From JBOICV01 sp050740255 (GTDB lineage: Bacteria; Pseudomonadota; Gammaproteobacteria; Nevskiales; JBOICV01), in contig JBOICV010000039.1 of the NCBI GenBank assembly GCA_050740255.1, forward strand, positions 1 through 19,713: DNA of 19,713 nt, given 5' to 3'. Below are positions 5,770 through 13,052 of the stretch, piece by piece. Position 1 is the stretch's first letter. Each line of letters starts with the position of its first letter. The position numbers and the translations under genes were made by a program. The notes under the pieces are model-generated. The model searched no databases and had not been told where the DNA came from. It saw nothing but the letters and a program-made list of their open reading frames with translations.

Positions 5770-7062
5770 ATGACGCCGATACATCAAACCCCCACGCATC
5801 ACGCGATAGACGCGGTCTGGCGGATCGAGTCCGCCAGGATCATCGCCGGCCTGGCGCGGATGGTGCGCGACGTTGGTCTGGCCGAGGAGCTGGCGCAGGA
5901 CGCACTGGTCGCCGCGCTGGAACAGTGGCCGCAAGGCGGCGTGCCGGACAACCCCGGCGCCTGGCTCATGGCGACCGCCAAGCATCGCGCGATTGACCGG
6001 CTGCGGCGCAGCAAGCTGCACCAGCGCAAGGGAGAGGAGCTGACGCGCGAGATCGAGACGCAGTTGGAGATGGCCATGCCGAATCTTCTGTCCGAGATCG
6101 ACGATGACATCGGTGACGACCTGCTGCGTCTGGTGTTCACGGCCTGTCATCCGGTGCTGTCTTCCGAAGCGCGCGTGGCGCTCACGCTACGCTTGCTGGG
6201 CGGTTTGGCGACCGACGAGATCGCGCGTGCCTTTCTGGTTTCAGAGCCGACCATCGCGCAGCGCATCGTCCGCGCCAAGCGCACACTGGCGGAGGCGCGC
6301 GTGGGTTTCGAGGTTCCACGCAAGGACGAGCTCGTCGAGCGTCTGGCGTCGGTGCTCGAAATTGTTTACCTCATCTTCAACGAAGGCTACTCAGCGACCG
6401 CCGGGGACGACTGGCTGCGGCCGGCGCTGTGCGAGGATGCGCTGCGGCTCGGCCGTATCTTAGCGGAGCTTGCGCCGCGAGAACCCGAGGTCCACGGTCT
6501 CGTCGCGCTGATGGAAATTCAGGCATCGCGTGCGGGCGCGCGGGTCGGTCCGACGGGCGAGCCTATCCTCTTGCCCGATCAGGACCGTTCGCGCTGGGAT
6601 CGGCTGCTCATCCGTCGCGGCCTGATCGCGCTAGAACGTGCTCAGCTACTTGGCGAAGAGCTTGGCGCCGCGCCGGGGCCCTATGTCTTGCAGGCCGCGA
6701 TCGCCGCCTGTCATGCGCGCGCGCTGACAAGCGCGGCGACGGATTGGGCACGCATCGTCGGGCTTTACGGCGCGCTCGCCCAGGCCGTGCCCTCCCCGGT
6801 GATAGAACTGAACCGCGCGGTCGCGCTGTCCATGTTGTTCGGTCCGGCAGCCGGCCTCACGCTGGTTGATGCGCTGACCACGGAAGGCTCACTCAAGAAT
6901 TACCACCTGTTGCCGAGCGTCCGCGGCGACCTGCTGGCCAAACTCGGCCGCCGCGAAGAGGCACGGGCGGAGTTCCAGCGTGCCGCGGCGCTGACCCGCA
7001 ATGCCCGCGAGCGCGAGCTGCTGCTGGGGCGCGCGGCTGCTTGCGCCAGCGCTTCGATCTAA
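5770..7062 (+). CDS. ECF42-type RNA polymerase sigma factor with C-terminal DUF6596/TPR-like extension
   Basis: This 430-residue protein is about twice the length of an ordinary ECF sigma factor. Region 2 lies at about residues 16-82 ('VGLAEELAQDALVAALEQWP', 'NPGAWLMATAKHRAIDRLRR'). Region 4 lies at about 117-175 ('LSSEARVALTLRLLGGLATD', 'VSEPTIAQRIVRAKRTL'). The extension begins 'LASVLEIVYLIFNEGYSATA' (DUF6596) and ends in helical TPR-like repeats ('LLAKLGRREEARAEFQRAAA'). This architecture defines the ECF42 group, whose genes lie beside DGPF/YciI genes and lack a cognate anti-sigma; the extension is thought to be needed for control. Both traits hold here. The ATG at 5770 is the only usable start because an in-frame TGA is at 5758, but its Shine-Dalgarno is poor. 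The AAGGAG at 5741-5746 serves a tiny ORF just upstream instead. Three matching promoters in the window are its likely targets. Confidence 0.93.
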   Translation: MTPIHQTPTHHAIDAVWRIESARIIAGLARMVRDVGLAEELAQDALVAALEQWPQGGVPDNPGAWLMATAKHRAIDRLRRSKLHQRKGEELTREIETQLEMAMPNLLSEIDDDIGDDLLRLVFTACHPVLSSEARVALTLRLLGGLATDEIARAFLVSEPTIAQRIVRAKRTLAEARVGFEVPRKDELVERLASVLEIVYLIFNEGYSATAGDDWLRPALCEDALRLGRILAELAPREPEVHGLVALMEIQASRAGARVGPTGEPILLPDQDRSRWDRLLIRRGLIALERAQLLGEELGAAPGPYVLQAAIAACHARALTSAATDWARIVGLYGALAQAVPSPVIELNRAVALSMLFGPAAGLTLVDALTTEGSLKNYHLLPSVRGDLLAKLGRREEARAEFQRAAALTRNARERELLLGRAAACASASI

Positions 7063-7207
7063 GCAGGCCCCACGATGGGTCCTGTCGCGCTTTGTTCCCT
7101 TTCGGCGCCGGCGGTCATATGCTGGGCCTGACACGCCGCATAGAGTTTCTGTTCGCCGGATAAATCCGTAACAAATCGGAACCGTTTTCGACTGGGGATT
7201 GCAACGC

Positions 7208-8719
7208 ATGCTGATGGAACATTTTGATGTGCTGGTTGTTGGCGCGGGGCTGTCCGGCATCGGCGCGGGCTGCCATCTGCAGACGAATTGCCCTGACAAG
7301 CGCTACGTCATCCTCGAAGGCCGCGAGGCCATCGGCGGCACCTGGGACTTGTTCCGCTATCCGGGCATACGCTCGGATTCCGACATGTACACCCTGGGTT
7401 ATTCCTTCCGGCCGTGGACGGAGGCCAAGGCCATCGCCGATGGGCCGAACATCCTGAACTACGTCCGGCAAACGGCGCAAGACGCCGGCATTGACCGCAA
7501 GATCCGCTTTAAGCACCGCGTCGTGCGCGCGTTGTGGTCTACGGAGGCGGCAAAGTGGACGGTGGAGGTTGAGCGCGGACCGTCAAAGGAAACAGTGCGC
7601 TTCAGCTGCGATTTTCTGTTCATGTGCAGCGGTTACTACAACTATGAAGCGGGCTATACCCCGGATTTCGCGGGCGCCGAGCGCTTCAAGGGCCGCATCG
7701 TGCATCCGCAGAAGTGGCCCGAGAATCTTGACTACGCCGGCAAGCGTGTGGTGGTTATCGGCAGCGGTGCCACCGCGGTGACGCTGGTGCCCGCCATGGC
7801 GCCGACCGCCGCGCACGTGACGATGCTGCAGCGCTCGCCGACCTACATCCTGACCCTGCCCGCGATAGACGGTATCGCGAATTTCCTGCGTCGCATCCTG
7901 CCTGCGAAAGTCGCATATGGCATCACGCGCTGGAAGAATGTGTTCCTCGCCATGATGGTTTTCGTGCTGAGCCGGCGCTCGCCGGAATTCGTCAAGAAAT
8001 TGATCCGCGCGGGCGTAAAGTCGCATCTGCCTCCAGGCTACGATGTGGATACCCATTTCAAGCCCAGGTACAAACCCTGGGAACAGCGGCTATGCCTGGT
8101 GCCCGATGCCGACCTGTTCAAGGCGATCAAGCAGGGCAGCGCGTCAGTGGTCACCGATCACATCGAGACCTTCACCGAGAAGGGCATCAAACTGGAGTCC
8201 GGCGCTGAACTTGAGGCAGACATCATCATCACCGCCACGGGCCTCAGTCTGCTGCCGCTGGGCGGCATGACGATGGCGGTGGACGGCAAGAGCATCGACC
8301 TGGCCAAGTCCATGAGCTACAAGGGCATGATGCTGAGCGATGTCCCTAATCTGGCGATTACTGTCGGCTATACCAATGCCTCGTGGACACTGAAGGCCGA
8401 TCTGACCTGTGAGTACGTTTGCCGTTTGCTAAATCACATGGACCGGCACGGCTATCGGCAATGCACGCCGCGCATCAACGATCCGACGGTGACGGAAGAG
8501 CCCTTCATTGATTTCTCCTCGGGCTATGTGCAACGCGCGCTCGACAAGTTCCCCAAGCAGGGCTCCAAGACCCCGTGGAAGCTGTATCAGAACTACGCGC
8601 TCGACATCATCGCCCTGAAATTCGGCAGGGTCGAGGACGGCGCCATGGTGTTTTCCGGGCCAGGACCGGCGGACATGGCAATGGCAAACGCGGCCGGCCC
8701 AACGTCGCCTCCCGCTTAA
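7208..8719 (+). CDS. EthA-like flavin-containing Baeyer-Villiger monooxygenase
   Basis: This enzyme of about 503 residues is expected to use FAD, NADPH and O2 to convert ketones to esters or to oxidise sulfur compounds. The first Rossmann motif is GAGLSG (about residues 12-17). 'GGTWDLFRYPGIRSDSDMY' is the FAD-side signature. The Baeyer-Villiger fingerprint FxGxxxHxxxWP is present as FKGRIVHPQKWP (about 160-171), followed by the NADPH Rossmann motif GSGATA. From memory, long stretches ('YKGMMLS', 'VGYTNASWTLKADL', 'RLCLVP') agree closely with mycobacterial EthA, the ethionamide-activating enzyme. The start is either ATG 7208 (GGGGA nine bases ahead) or ATG 7214, which matches EthA better. The acyl-CoA synthetase downstream could process acids from ester cleavage, but no esterase gene is nearby. 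Confidence 0.92.
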   Translation: MLMEHFDVLVVGAGLSGIGAGCHLQTNCPDKRYVILEGREAIGGTWDLFRYPGIRSDSDMYTLGYSFRPWTEAKAIADGPNILNYVRQTAQDAGIDRKIRFKHRVVRALWSTEAAKWTVEVERGPSKETVRFSCDFLFMCSGYYNYEAGYTPDFAGAERFKGRIVHPQKWPENLDYAGKRVVVIGSGATAVTLVPAMAPTAAHVTMLQRSPTYILTLPAIDGIANFLRRILPAKVAYGITRWKNVFLAMMVFVLSRRSPEFVKKLIRAGVKSHLPPGYDVDTHFKPRYKPWEQRLCLVPDADLFKAIKQGSASVVTDHIETFTEKGIKLESGAELEADIIITATGLSLLPLGGMTMAVDGKSIDLAKSMSYKGMMLSDVPNLAITVGYTNASWTLKADLTCEYVCRLLNHMDRHGYRQCTPRINDPTVTEEPFIDFSSGYVQRALDKFPKQGSKTPWKLYQNYALDIIALKFGRVEDGAMVFSGPGPADMAMANAAGPTSPPA

Positions 8720-9064
8720 GACGAGAGCGTCGCACGCGGCTGTTCCGCCACGTGCTTGTTCAGCAAGGGCTCAACGCGCGCCATCCGCCTTTTTTGATTA
8801 CGCTAATCTCGCCGTTGGCTTCCATATGACAAGACTGTCATTGCGAGCCTGCAGGGCGAAGCAAGCTCATTTTTTTGCAAGGCTTCCTACCGGATCGAAA
8901 CTGAGACACTGTCCGGTGCCGTAGTCGCTACGCCTGACTGGGTGTATCGTGTCCGCTGCCGAATAGCGATGAACCCACAGAGCGCAGCTCCCCAAGGGTA
9001 TGCGCCGACGAAGCTGGCTTGGCCGGCCGCGAGGACTAGTTGCAAGAACAGGGAGGAGAGCGTT
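8720..9064. other. Intergenic region between monooxygenase and acyl-CoA synthetase genes
   Basis: This 345-base stretch contains a partial 'tgtcattgcgag' repeat (8836-8864) and, at its end, the strong Shine-Dalgarno of the next gene (GGGAGGAGAG, 9051-9060). The synthetase frame stays open upstream to 8942, but that extension lacks family-like sequence and is best read as leader. No clear sigma-70 promoter, terminator or RNA gene is seen. Confidence 0.6.
8836..8864. repeat. Partial second copy of the 'tgtcattgcgag' repeat
   Basis: TGTCATTGCGAG (8836-8847) and CGAAGCAA (8857-8864) repeat the left half of the element at 901-979, with nine instead of ten bases between the two blocks. The right arm (TCGCGATGACA-like) is not found downstream, so this copy has lost its inverted-repeat partner. 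Confidence 0.65.
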
Positions 9065-10744
9065 GTGACGACAGCGGAAAAGAAGACCCTGGTGCACTGT
9101 CTGCTGCATTGGGAAAAGACCCAACCCGATGCCATTTATTTCACCCAGCCCTATCCCGATGGGCGGGTGGTGGACTACAGCTGGGCACAGGTCGCCGATC
9201 AGGTGCGGCGCATGGCCGCGCATATCCAATCGCTGAAGCTGCCGCCGCGCAGCAATATCGCGCTGCTGGGGCGCAATAGCGCGCACTGGATCATGGCCGA
9301 TCTCGCCTGTTGGATGGCGGGCCATGTGACGGTGCCTTTGTATCCGACGCTGAATGCCGATACCGCAAGCTATATCCTCAAGCACAGCGAGGCCAAGCTT
9401 TTACTGCTCGGCAAGATGGATGGCACGGCCGATGGCTGGAACGAAATGCAACACGGCATCCCGCGCGAGCTGCCGGTGATCTCGCTGCCGCTGTCGCCGC
9501 GCAAGGATGCGCCGCAGTGGGACGACATCGTCGCGCGCACCGCACCGCTGCAAAACCCGTCACTGCCCGAGCCGGATACGCTGGCGACAATTGTTTACAC
9601 CTCGGGCAGCACCGGCCAGCCCAAGGGCGTGATGCATTGCTTCCGTGCAATGGCGCAGGTCTCCACCGGTACCAAGGATTTGTTTCCGGTTTCGGAAAAG
9701 GACCGCATGCTGTCCTATTTGCCGCTGGCGCACGTCGCCGAACGCGCCGCGCTCGAATCCATGTCGCTGTACTTCGGGTTCCACATATTCTTCGCCAACA
9801 GCCTCGACACCTTTATTGAAGACCTGCGGCGCGCGCGGCCGACGCTGTTCTTCTCGGTGCCGCGGCTGTGGACCAAGTTTTATCTGGGCATCAACGAGAA
9901 ATTGCCGCCCAAGAAACAGAAACTGCTATTCGGCCTGCCCATAATCGGGCGGGTCATCAAAAAGAAGATACTCACCCAGCTTGGCCTGCAGGATGTGCGC
10001 GCGGCGATCACCGGCGCCGCGCCCTTGCCGCCGGTCATCATCGAATGGTATCGCGGGCTTGGCCTGGAGTTGCTGGAGCTCTATGGCATGTCGGAAAACT
10101 TCGGCTACTCACACGCCAACCGGGTCGGGAGCACGCGCGTAGGCTATGTCGGCAATACCAACCCCGGTGTCGAGTGCAAAATCGCCGATAACGGTGAAGT
10201 GCTGGTCAAAAGCCCCGGGCAGATGCTGGGCTATTACAAGAACCCGGAGAAGACCGCCGAGGACCTTACACCCGACGGCTTCTTCAAAACCGGCGACATG
10301 GGCGAGCTGGACGAGCAGGGCCGGCTCAAGATCACCGGCCGCGTGAAGGAGTTGTTCAAGACCAGCAAGGGCAAGTATGTGGCGCCGGTGCCGATCGAAA
10401 ACCGGTTCAACCACCCCAAGATCGAAGTGGTCTGCATCGCCGGCGCCAGCCAGCCGCAGCCGCACGCACTGGCCATGCTCTCGCTGGATGCGCAAAAAGA
10501 ACTGGCCACCGGCGGTGACCGTGGCGCCTTCGCTTCCGAACTGGAGTTGTTGCTCGACAAAGTGAACGCCCAGCTCGATCCGCACGAAGCGCTCGATTTC
10601 GTGGTGGTGGTGAAGGAGCAGTGGACCATGGAAAATGGTTTTCTGACACCGACCATGAAGATCAAGCGCAACGTTATCGAGAAGCACTACGAACCGCGGA
10701 TCGAAAACTGGTACCAGACGCGGCAGCGGGTGATCTGGGAGTAG
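9065..10744 (+). CDS. Long-chain acyl-CoA synthetase (AMP-binding, FadD/FAA-type)
   Basis: This 559-residue ANL-superfamily ligase is expected to activate a fatty acid with ATP to acyl-AMP and then acyl-CoA at the cytoplasmic face of the membrane. Motif I, 'TIVYTSGSTGQPKGVMHCF', lies at about residues 176-194. 'LLELYGMSENFGYSH' is the adenine-binding region. 'GFFKTGDMGELDEQGRLKIT' with 'GRVKELFKTSKGKYVAPVPI' holds the ribose-binding Asp, hinge and C-terminal domain start. The C-terminal domain ('MENGFLTPTMKIKRNVIEKH') contains the Lys usually needed for adenylation. It resembles the long FAA/FadD15-like branch rather than short-chain acetyl-CoA synthetases. The GTG at 9065 is chosen for GGGAGGAGAG six to seven bases upstream. 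The gene ends 32 bases before a strong terminator. Confidence 0.93.
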   Translation: MTTAEKKTLVHCLLHWEKTQPDAIYFTQPYPDGRVVDYSWAQVADQVRRMAAHIQSLKLPPRSNIALLGRNSAHWIMADLACWMAGHVTVPLYPTLNADTASYILKHSEAKLLLLGKMDGTADGWNEMQHGIPRELPVISLPLSPRKDAPQWDDIVARTAPLQNPSLPEPDTLATIVYTSGSTGQPKGVMHCFRAMAQVSTGTKDLFPVSEKDRMLSYLPLAHVAERAALESMSLYFGFHIFFANSLDTFIEDLRRARPTLFFSVPRLWTKFYLGINEKLPPKKQKLLFGLPIIGRVIKKKILTQLGLQDVRAAITGAAPLPPVIIEWYRGLGLELLELYGMSENFGYSHANRVGSTRVGYVGNTNPGVECKIADNGEVLVKSPGQMLGYYKNPEKTAEDLTPDGFFKTGDMGELDEQGRLKITGRVKELFKTSKGKYVAPVPIENRFNHPKIEVVCIAGASQPQPHALAMLSLDAQKELATGGDRGAFASELELLLDKVNAQLDPHEALDFVVVVKEQWTMENGFLTPTMKIKRNVIEKHYEPRIENWYQTRQRVIWE

Positions 10745-10776
10745 AGCTGAAAAGTGTCGCGAACCGCATCAAAAAC

Positions 10777-10799
10777 AAGGCCCCGCTCAGCGGGGCTTT
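10777..10799. terminator. Bidirectional Rho-independent terminator
   Basis: GCCCCGC (10780-10786), a TCA loop and GCGGGGC (10790-10796) form a 7-bp GC-rich stem, extended by A-T/G-U pairs to about 10777-10799. On the plus strand it is followed by TTTAGTTTT, and on the minus strand by CTTGTTTTT. It therefore suits both the acyl-CoA synthetase gene (+) and the convergent GIY-YIG gene (-). Confidence 0.9.
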
Positions 10800-10818
10800 A
10801 GTTTTACAGCGGTCCTGC

Positions 10819-11166
10819 TTAAGAGTCGTCGGCTAAGGCTTGGTTGCAGCGCGGGAGTTTGCCGTTGCTGCGCTTGAACTCCTCAAGCAGCTTGCGCTCC
10901 AGCGCGGCCGGGTCGCCACAGGTTTCGCGCTTATAGGTGTCGGCAGACTTGGTACAAACCCCAGACCGTCCGGCCTTGTGGTCCTGCAGGCAGGAACGAA
11001 TCGTGGTTAAGTCGCCCTGTGCATGGCCGACGTAGATGAGTTCGTGGTTCTGGTACAGCGCGTAGACACCGCCGGAGGCCGGAGCGATTTTCAGGTTCTG
11101 GTCACACAACTCGAAGCTCCGTCCTGCAAGAGGCATCACGCTCACCATTACTGTCTGGATTCTCAT
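10819..11166 (-). CDS. Small GIY-YIG domain protein
   Basis: This 115-residue protein is little more than one GIY-YIG nuclease domain. 'GGVYALYQNHELIYVGHA' supplies the two name motifs as GVY (residues 33-35) and YVG (45-47). 'LTTIRSCLQDH' carries the expected Arg (57), 'DPAALERKLLEEF' the metal-binding Glu (90), and 'KLPRCN' the late Asn (108). All key positions appear filled, so it may be an active nuclease. There is no extra DNA-binding domain as in UvrC or homing enzymes, so the target is unknown. The ATG at 11166 is preceded by AGAGG about six bases away. It converges on the acyl-CoA synthetase gene and shares its terminator. About 150 AT-rich bases separate it from thpR upstream. Confidence 0.75.
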   Translation of the reverse strand: MRIQTVMVSVMPLAGRSFELCDQNLKIAPASGGVYALYQNHELIYVGHAQGDLTTIRSCLQDHKAGRSGVCTKSADTYKRETCGDPAALERKLLEEFKRSNGKLPRCNQALADDS

Positions 11167-11315
11167 GATACGCCTCTACAGCGAATGACGTGATTTCCGG
11201 ATGAACTTGCTGATTGCGGTCACGGCCCTTTCCGATTTACCTTATTTTTTCTAAAAGAATATAAATATCATCCAATAGTTCTGTCCATCATATACGCTGC
11301 GACGCCGAGGCTGAT

Positions 11316-11924
11316 TCAAGAAGTTTGCGGCAGCTCTGGCAATAGCGGCAGTTGCTCCGGCACGGCGCAGGGTGCAGCAGCAGAGGGATCGAGCGGGTAG
11401 CGGCCCAGTATCTCGTACTCCGGCGGCTGACGCTGCAGGACGCTGCGAATCAATACAAATTCATGGATGGGCCAGTCGATCGGCTTAATCGCGGTCGAGG
11501 GCAGCGTGTGCTTAGCTTCGCGGATGATGGTCAGATGCGGCACGAAGCGCAGCCGCTCCGGTTTGATTCGTGCATCCACCAGCGCCGAGTGCAGATTTCG
11601 GTAAAGCAGCTCCAGCGCGGCGGGCGGGCGTTCCGGCCCCAGCCAGCAAGGCACTTTGCGATTGCGAAAGCCGCCGGCGCGATCGAGCGTCAGCGCAAAC
11701 GGCTGGCCGTTTACCGCAGACGCCGCCGTCAGTGCCGCCGCCTCCTGTTCGGGTGGCACGAAATCACCCAGAAATATTAATGTGATGTGATAACGCTGTG
11801 GTCTGATCAGGTAGCCGCCCGGCCGATGCTGCTCCTGCAGGGCGCTGGCCGCCTGATGTACCCGCATGCGGGTTGTATCATCCGGCCATAACGCAAAAAA
11901 CAGACGATTGGGTGCAGCAGTCAT
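11316..11924 (-). CDS. thpR: RNA 2',3'-cyclic phosphodiesterase (2'-5' RNA ligase family)
   Basis: This 202-residue 2H phosphoesterase opens 2',3'-cyclic phosphates on RNA ends and was first named for 2'-5' ligation of tRNA halves. Both catalytic HxTx motifs are present: HITL at residues 46-49 ('YHITLIFLGDF') and HLTI at 130-133 ('FVPHLTIIREAK'). The opening 'RLFFALWPDDTTRM' is characteristic of bacterial ThpR. Length is close to the usual 180-200, with a Pro/Leu-rich tail at the C-terminus. The ATG at 11924 has only a weak Shine-Dalgarno, but the family start fits. The gene is divergent from fecR, with about 100 bases between the two starts to hold both promoters. Confidence 0.93.
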   Translation of the reverse strand: MTAAPNRLFFALWPDDTTRMRVHQAASALQEQHRPGGYLIRPQRYHITLIFLGDFVPPEQEAAALTAASAVNGQPFALTLDRAGGFRNRKVPCWLGPERPPAALELLYRNLHSALVDARIKPERLRFVPHLTIIREAKHTLPSTAIKPIDWPIHEFVLIRSVLQRQPPEYEILGRYPLDPSAAAPCAVPEQLPLLPELPQTS

Positions 11925-12024
11925 GACGTCGTTAAACGGTTGCTCCGGATAGAAAAGCTACTACACTGTGCTGATTCTGGGCCAATTTCCGGTTCCGCCG
12001 CTCGCGTTCGAGGAGTTAGCTGCC

Positions 12025-12834
12025 ATGGAAAACACGATCGTCCACAGTTTACCGTGGGGTTTACAGCGCGCCGCGTGCGGGTTGATTTTGGCGCTATTTG
12101 CGCAAACCGCGCTGGCCGCGGCCGGCACCGTGATGTTCGTCAGCGGCGAAGCCACGCTCGATCGCGGCACCGTCACTCTGCCGGTAGAAAAAGGTCTGGA
12201 CGTGGACGTGGGTGACTTGCTCGCCACCGGCTATGACGGCCGCATTCAGGTTCGGATGAGCGACGGTCAGTGGATAGCCTTATTTCCCAACACCCGCTTC
12301 CGGATTGATGAGTTCCGTCTGGCCACGCCGGCCGACGGCGGAACGGCTACAGTGCGCAAAGCCGCGCGCAGCCTATACAGCTTGCTGCGCGGCGGTTTCC
12401 GCACCATCACCAATTCCTCCGGCCGGCTCGACGCCGGCGGCTATCGCGTCCGCACCCCGGTGGCCACTCTGGGCATACGCGGCACCACCTATGCAGCCGT
12501 GTTGGATAACGGTCTTTACGTCGGCACCGAGCAGGGCGCGGTGTCGGCGACCAACGAGGCCGGCACCAGCGTGGTCAATCAGGATCAGTTCGCCTTCATC
12601 AAAAACAGCACCACCCCGGCCGAATTCCTGACCACCATGCCAGAGCAGCTTGCAAATGCCGGACTGGAGCCCGCTGGCGGAACCGCCGCCGGCACCACAA
12701 CCACAGCGGCCGAAGCGAGCACCGGCTTTTTCAGCGAACCGCTGGTGCCCATCCTGGGTGCGATCGGTTTGGCGGTCGTTATCGCCAGCGGTCATGACGA
12801 TGATTCTGACGGACCTACCGCTACCACGCCTTGA
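12025..12834 (+). CDS. Secreted FecR-domain protein with C-terminal hydrophobic segment
   Basis: This 269-residue protein has a signal peptide (hydrophobic to about residue 30, 'ALFAQTALAAAG' around the cleavage site). A FecR domain follows ('GRIQVRMSDGQWIALFPNTR', 'SGRLDAGGYRVRTPVATLGI', 'RGTTYAAV'). A Thr/Ala-rich linker leads to a hydrophobic segment (about 240-256, 'LVPILGAIGLAVVIASG') and an acidic tail. It is not a classical FecR: there is no N-terminal cytoplasmic anti-sigma part and no FecI gene beside it. This periplasmic type often occurs alone or near envelope and polysaccharide genes, and its role is unclear. The C-terminal segment could anchor it in a membrane. The ATG at 12025 is set by GAGGAG at 12010-12015; an upstream in-frame extension lacks this. 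Confidence 0.85.
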   Translation: MENTIVHSLPWGLQRAACGLILALFAQTALAAAGTVMFVSGEATLDRGTVTLPVEKGLDVDVGDLLATGYDGRIQVRMSDGQWIALFPNTRFRIDEFRLATPADGGTATVRKAARSLYSLLRGGFRTITNSSGRLDAGGYRVRTPVATLGIRGTTYAAVLDNGLYVGTEQGAVSATNEAGTSVVNQDQFAFIKNSTTPAEFLTTMPEQLANAGLEPAGGTAAGTTTTAAEASTGFFSEPLVPILGAIGLAVVIASGHDDDSDGPTATTP

Positions 12835-12905
12835 GGGGTTTTTTAGCAGATAGGTCGCCACCAACACCCGCGGACCCACATTTGCGCCACGCCGGCGTAG
12901 CCGGC
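12830..12905 (+). terminator. Possible weak terminator region after the FecR gene
   Basis: CTTGAGGGGTTTTTT (12830-12844) overlaps the stop codon and ends in a run of six T, but there is no good upstream pairing partner, so the hairpin would be weak. A second hairpin, GCCGGC-GTA-GCCGGC (12891-12905), follows without a T-run. Together they may reduce read-through from fecR into the wzc-like gene, but neither is a clear terminator. Confidence 0.35.
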
Positions 12906-12992
12906 TATGTATGGTCGTTTTGAGTGATATAAGCTGCCTGCCGAGTCGGTTCCCGTGTGTGGAGCCGATCAACTATTAGGAGAACAAAGCCT

Positions 12993-13052
12993 ATGGCAGC
13001 TCTTTGCCAGAGACAAACCAACGTAACGGACACGCAGGTACAGGTCGCATGA
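12993..13052 (+). CDS. Candidate 19-residue leader peptide ahead of the wzc-like gene
   Basis: ATG at 12993, with AGGAG (12979-12983) at nine bases, opens a 20-codon frame encoding MAALCQRQTNVTDTQVQVA and stops at TGA 13050-13052. That stop overlaps the ATG of the wzc-like gene (13049) as ATGA. The wzc-like gene itself has no comparable Shine-Dalgarno, so its translation may depend on ribosomes finishing this frame. There is no run of one amino acid codon and no clear attenuator, so simple coupling is the more cautious reading. It could be chance. Confidence 0.45.
   Translation: MAALCQRQTNVTDTQVQVA

Noticed and set aside
7083..7110. Possible fourth sigma site before the monooxygenase gene (TGTCGC, 17 bases, CGCC)
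   Set aside because: Both boxes deviate at positions invariant in the other three sites, and the GC and GTT flanks are missing.
8942..9064. N-terminal extension of the acyl-CoA synthetase
   Set aside because: The extension has no family-like sequence, and the GTG at 9065 has a strong Shine-Dalgarno at ideal distance.
10109..10687. 192-codon minus-strand frame inside the acyl-CoA synthetase gene
   Set aside because: It is fully inside a gene with all catalytic motifs. The His/Leu-rich translation is typical of antisense GC-rich DNA.
12373..12972. 199-codon minus-strand frame across the FecR gene
   Set aside because: It is antisense to a gene with a signal peptide and FecR motifs, and its product is Gly/Arg-rich shadow sequence.
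12835..12992. JUMPstart/ops element ahead of the polysaccharide genes
   Set aside because: Only a short GCGTAG-like string is found; the full GGCGGTAG core is absent.
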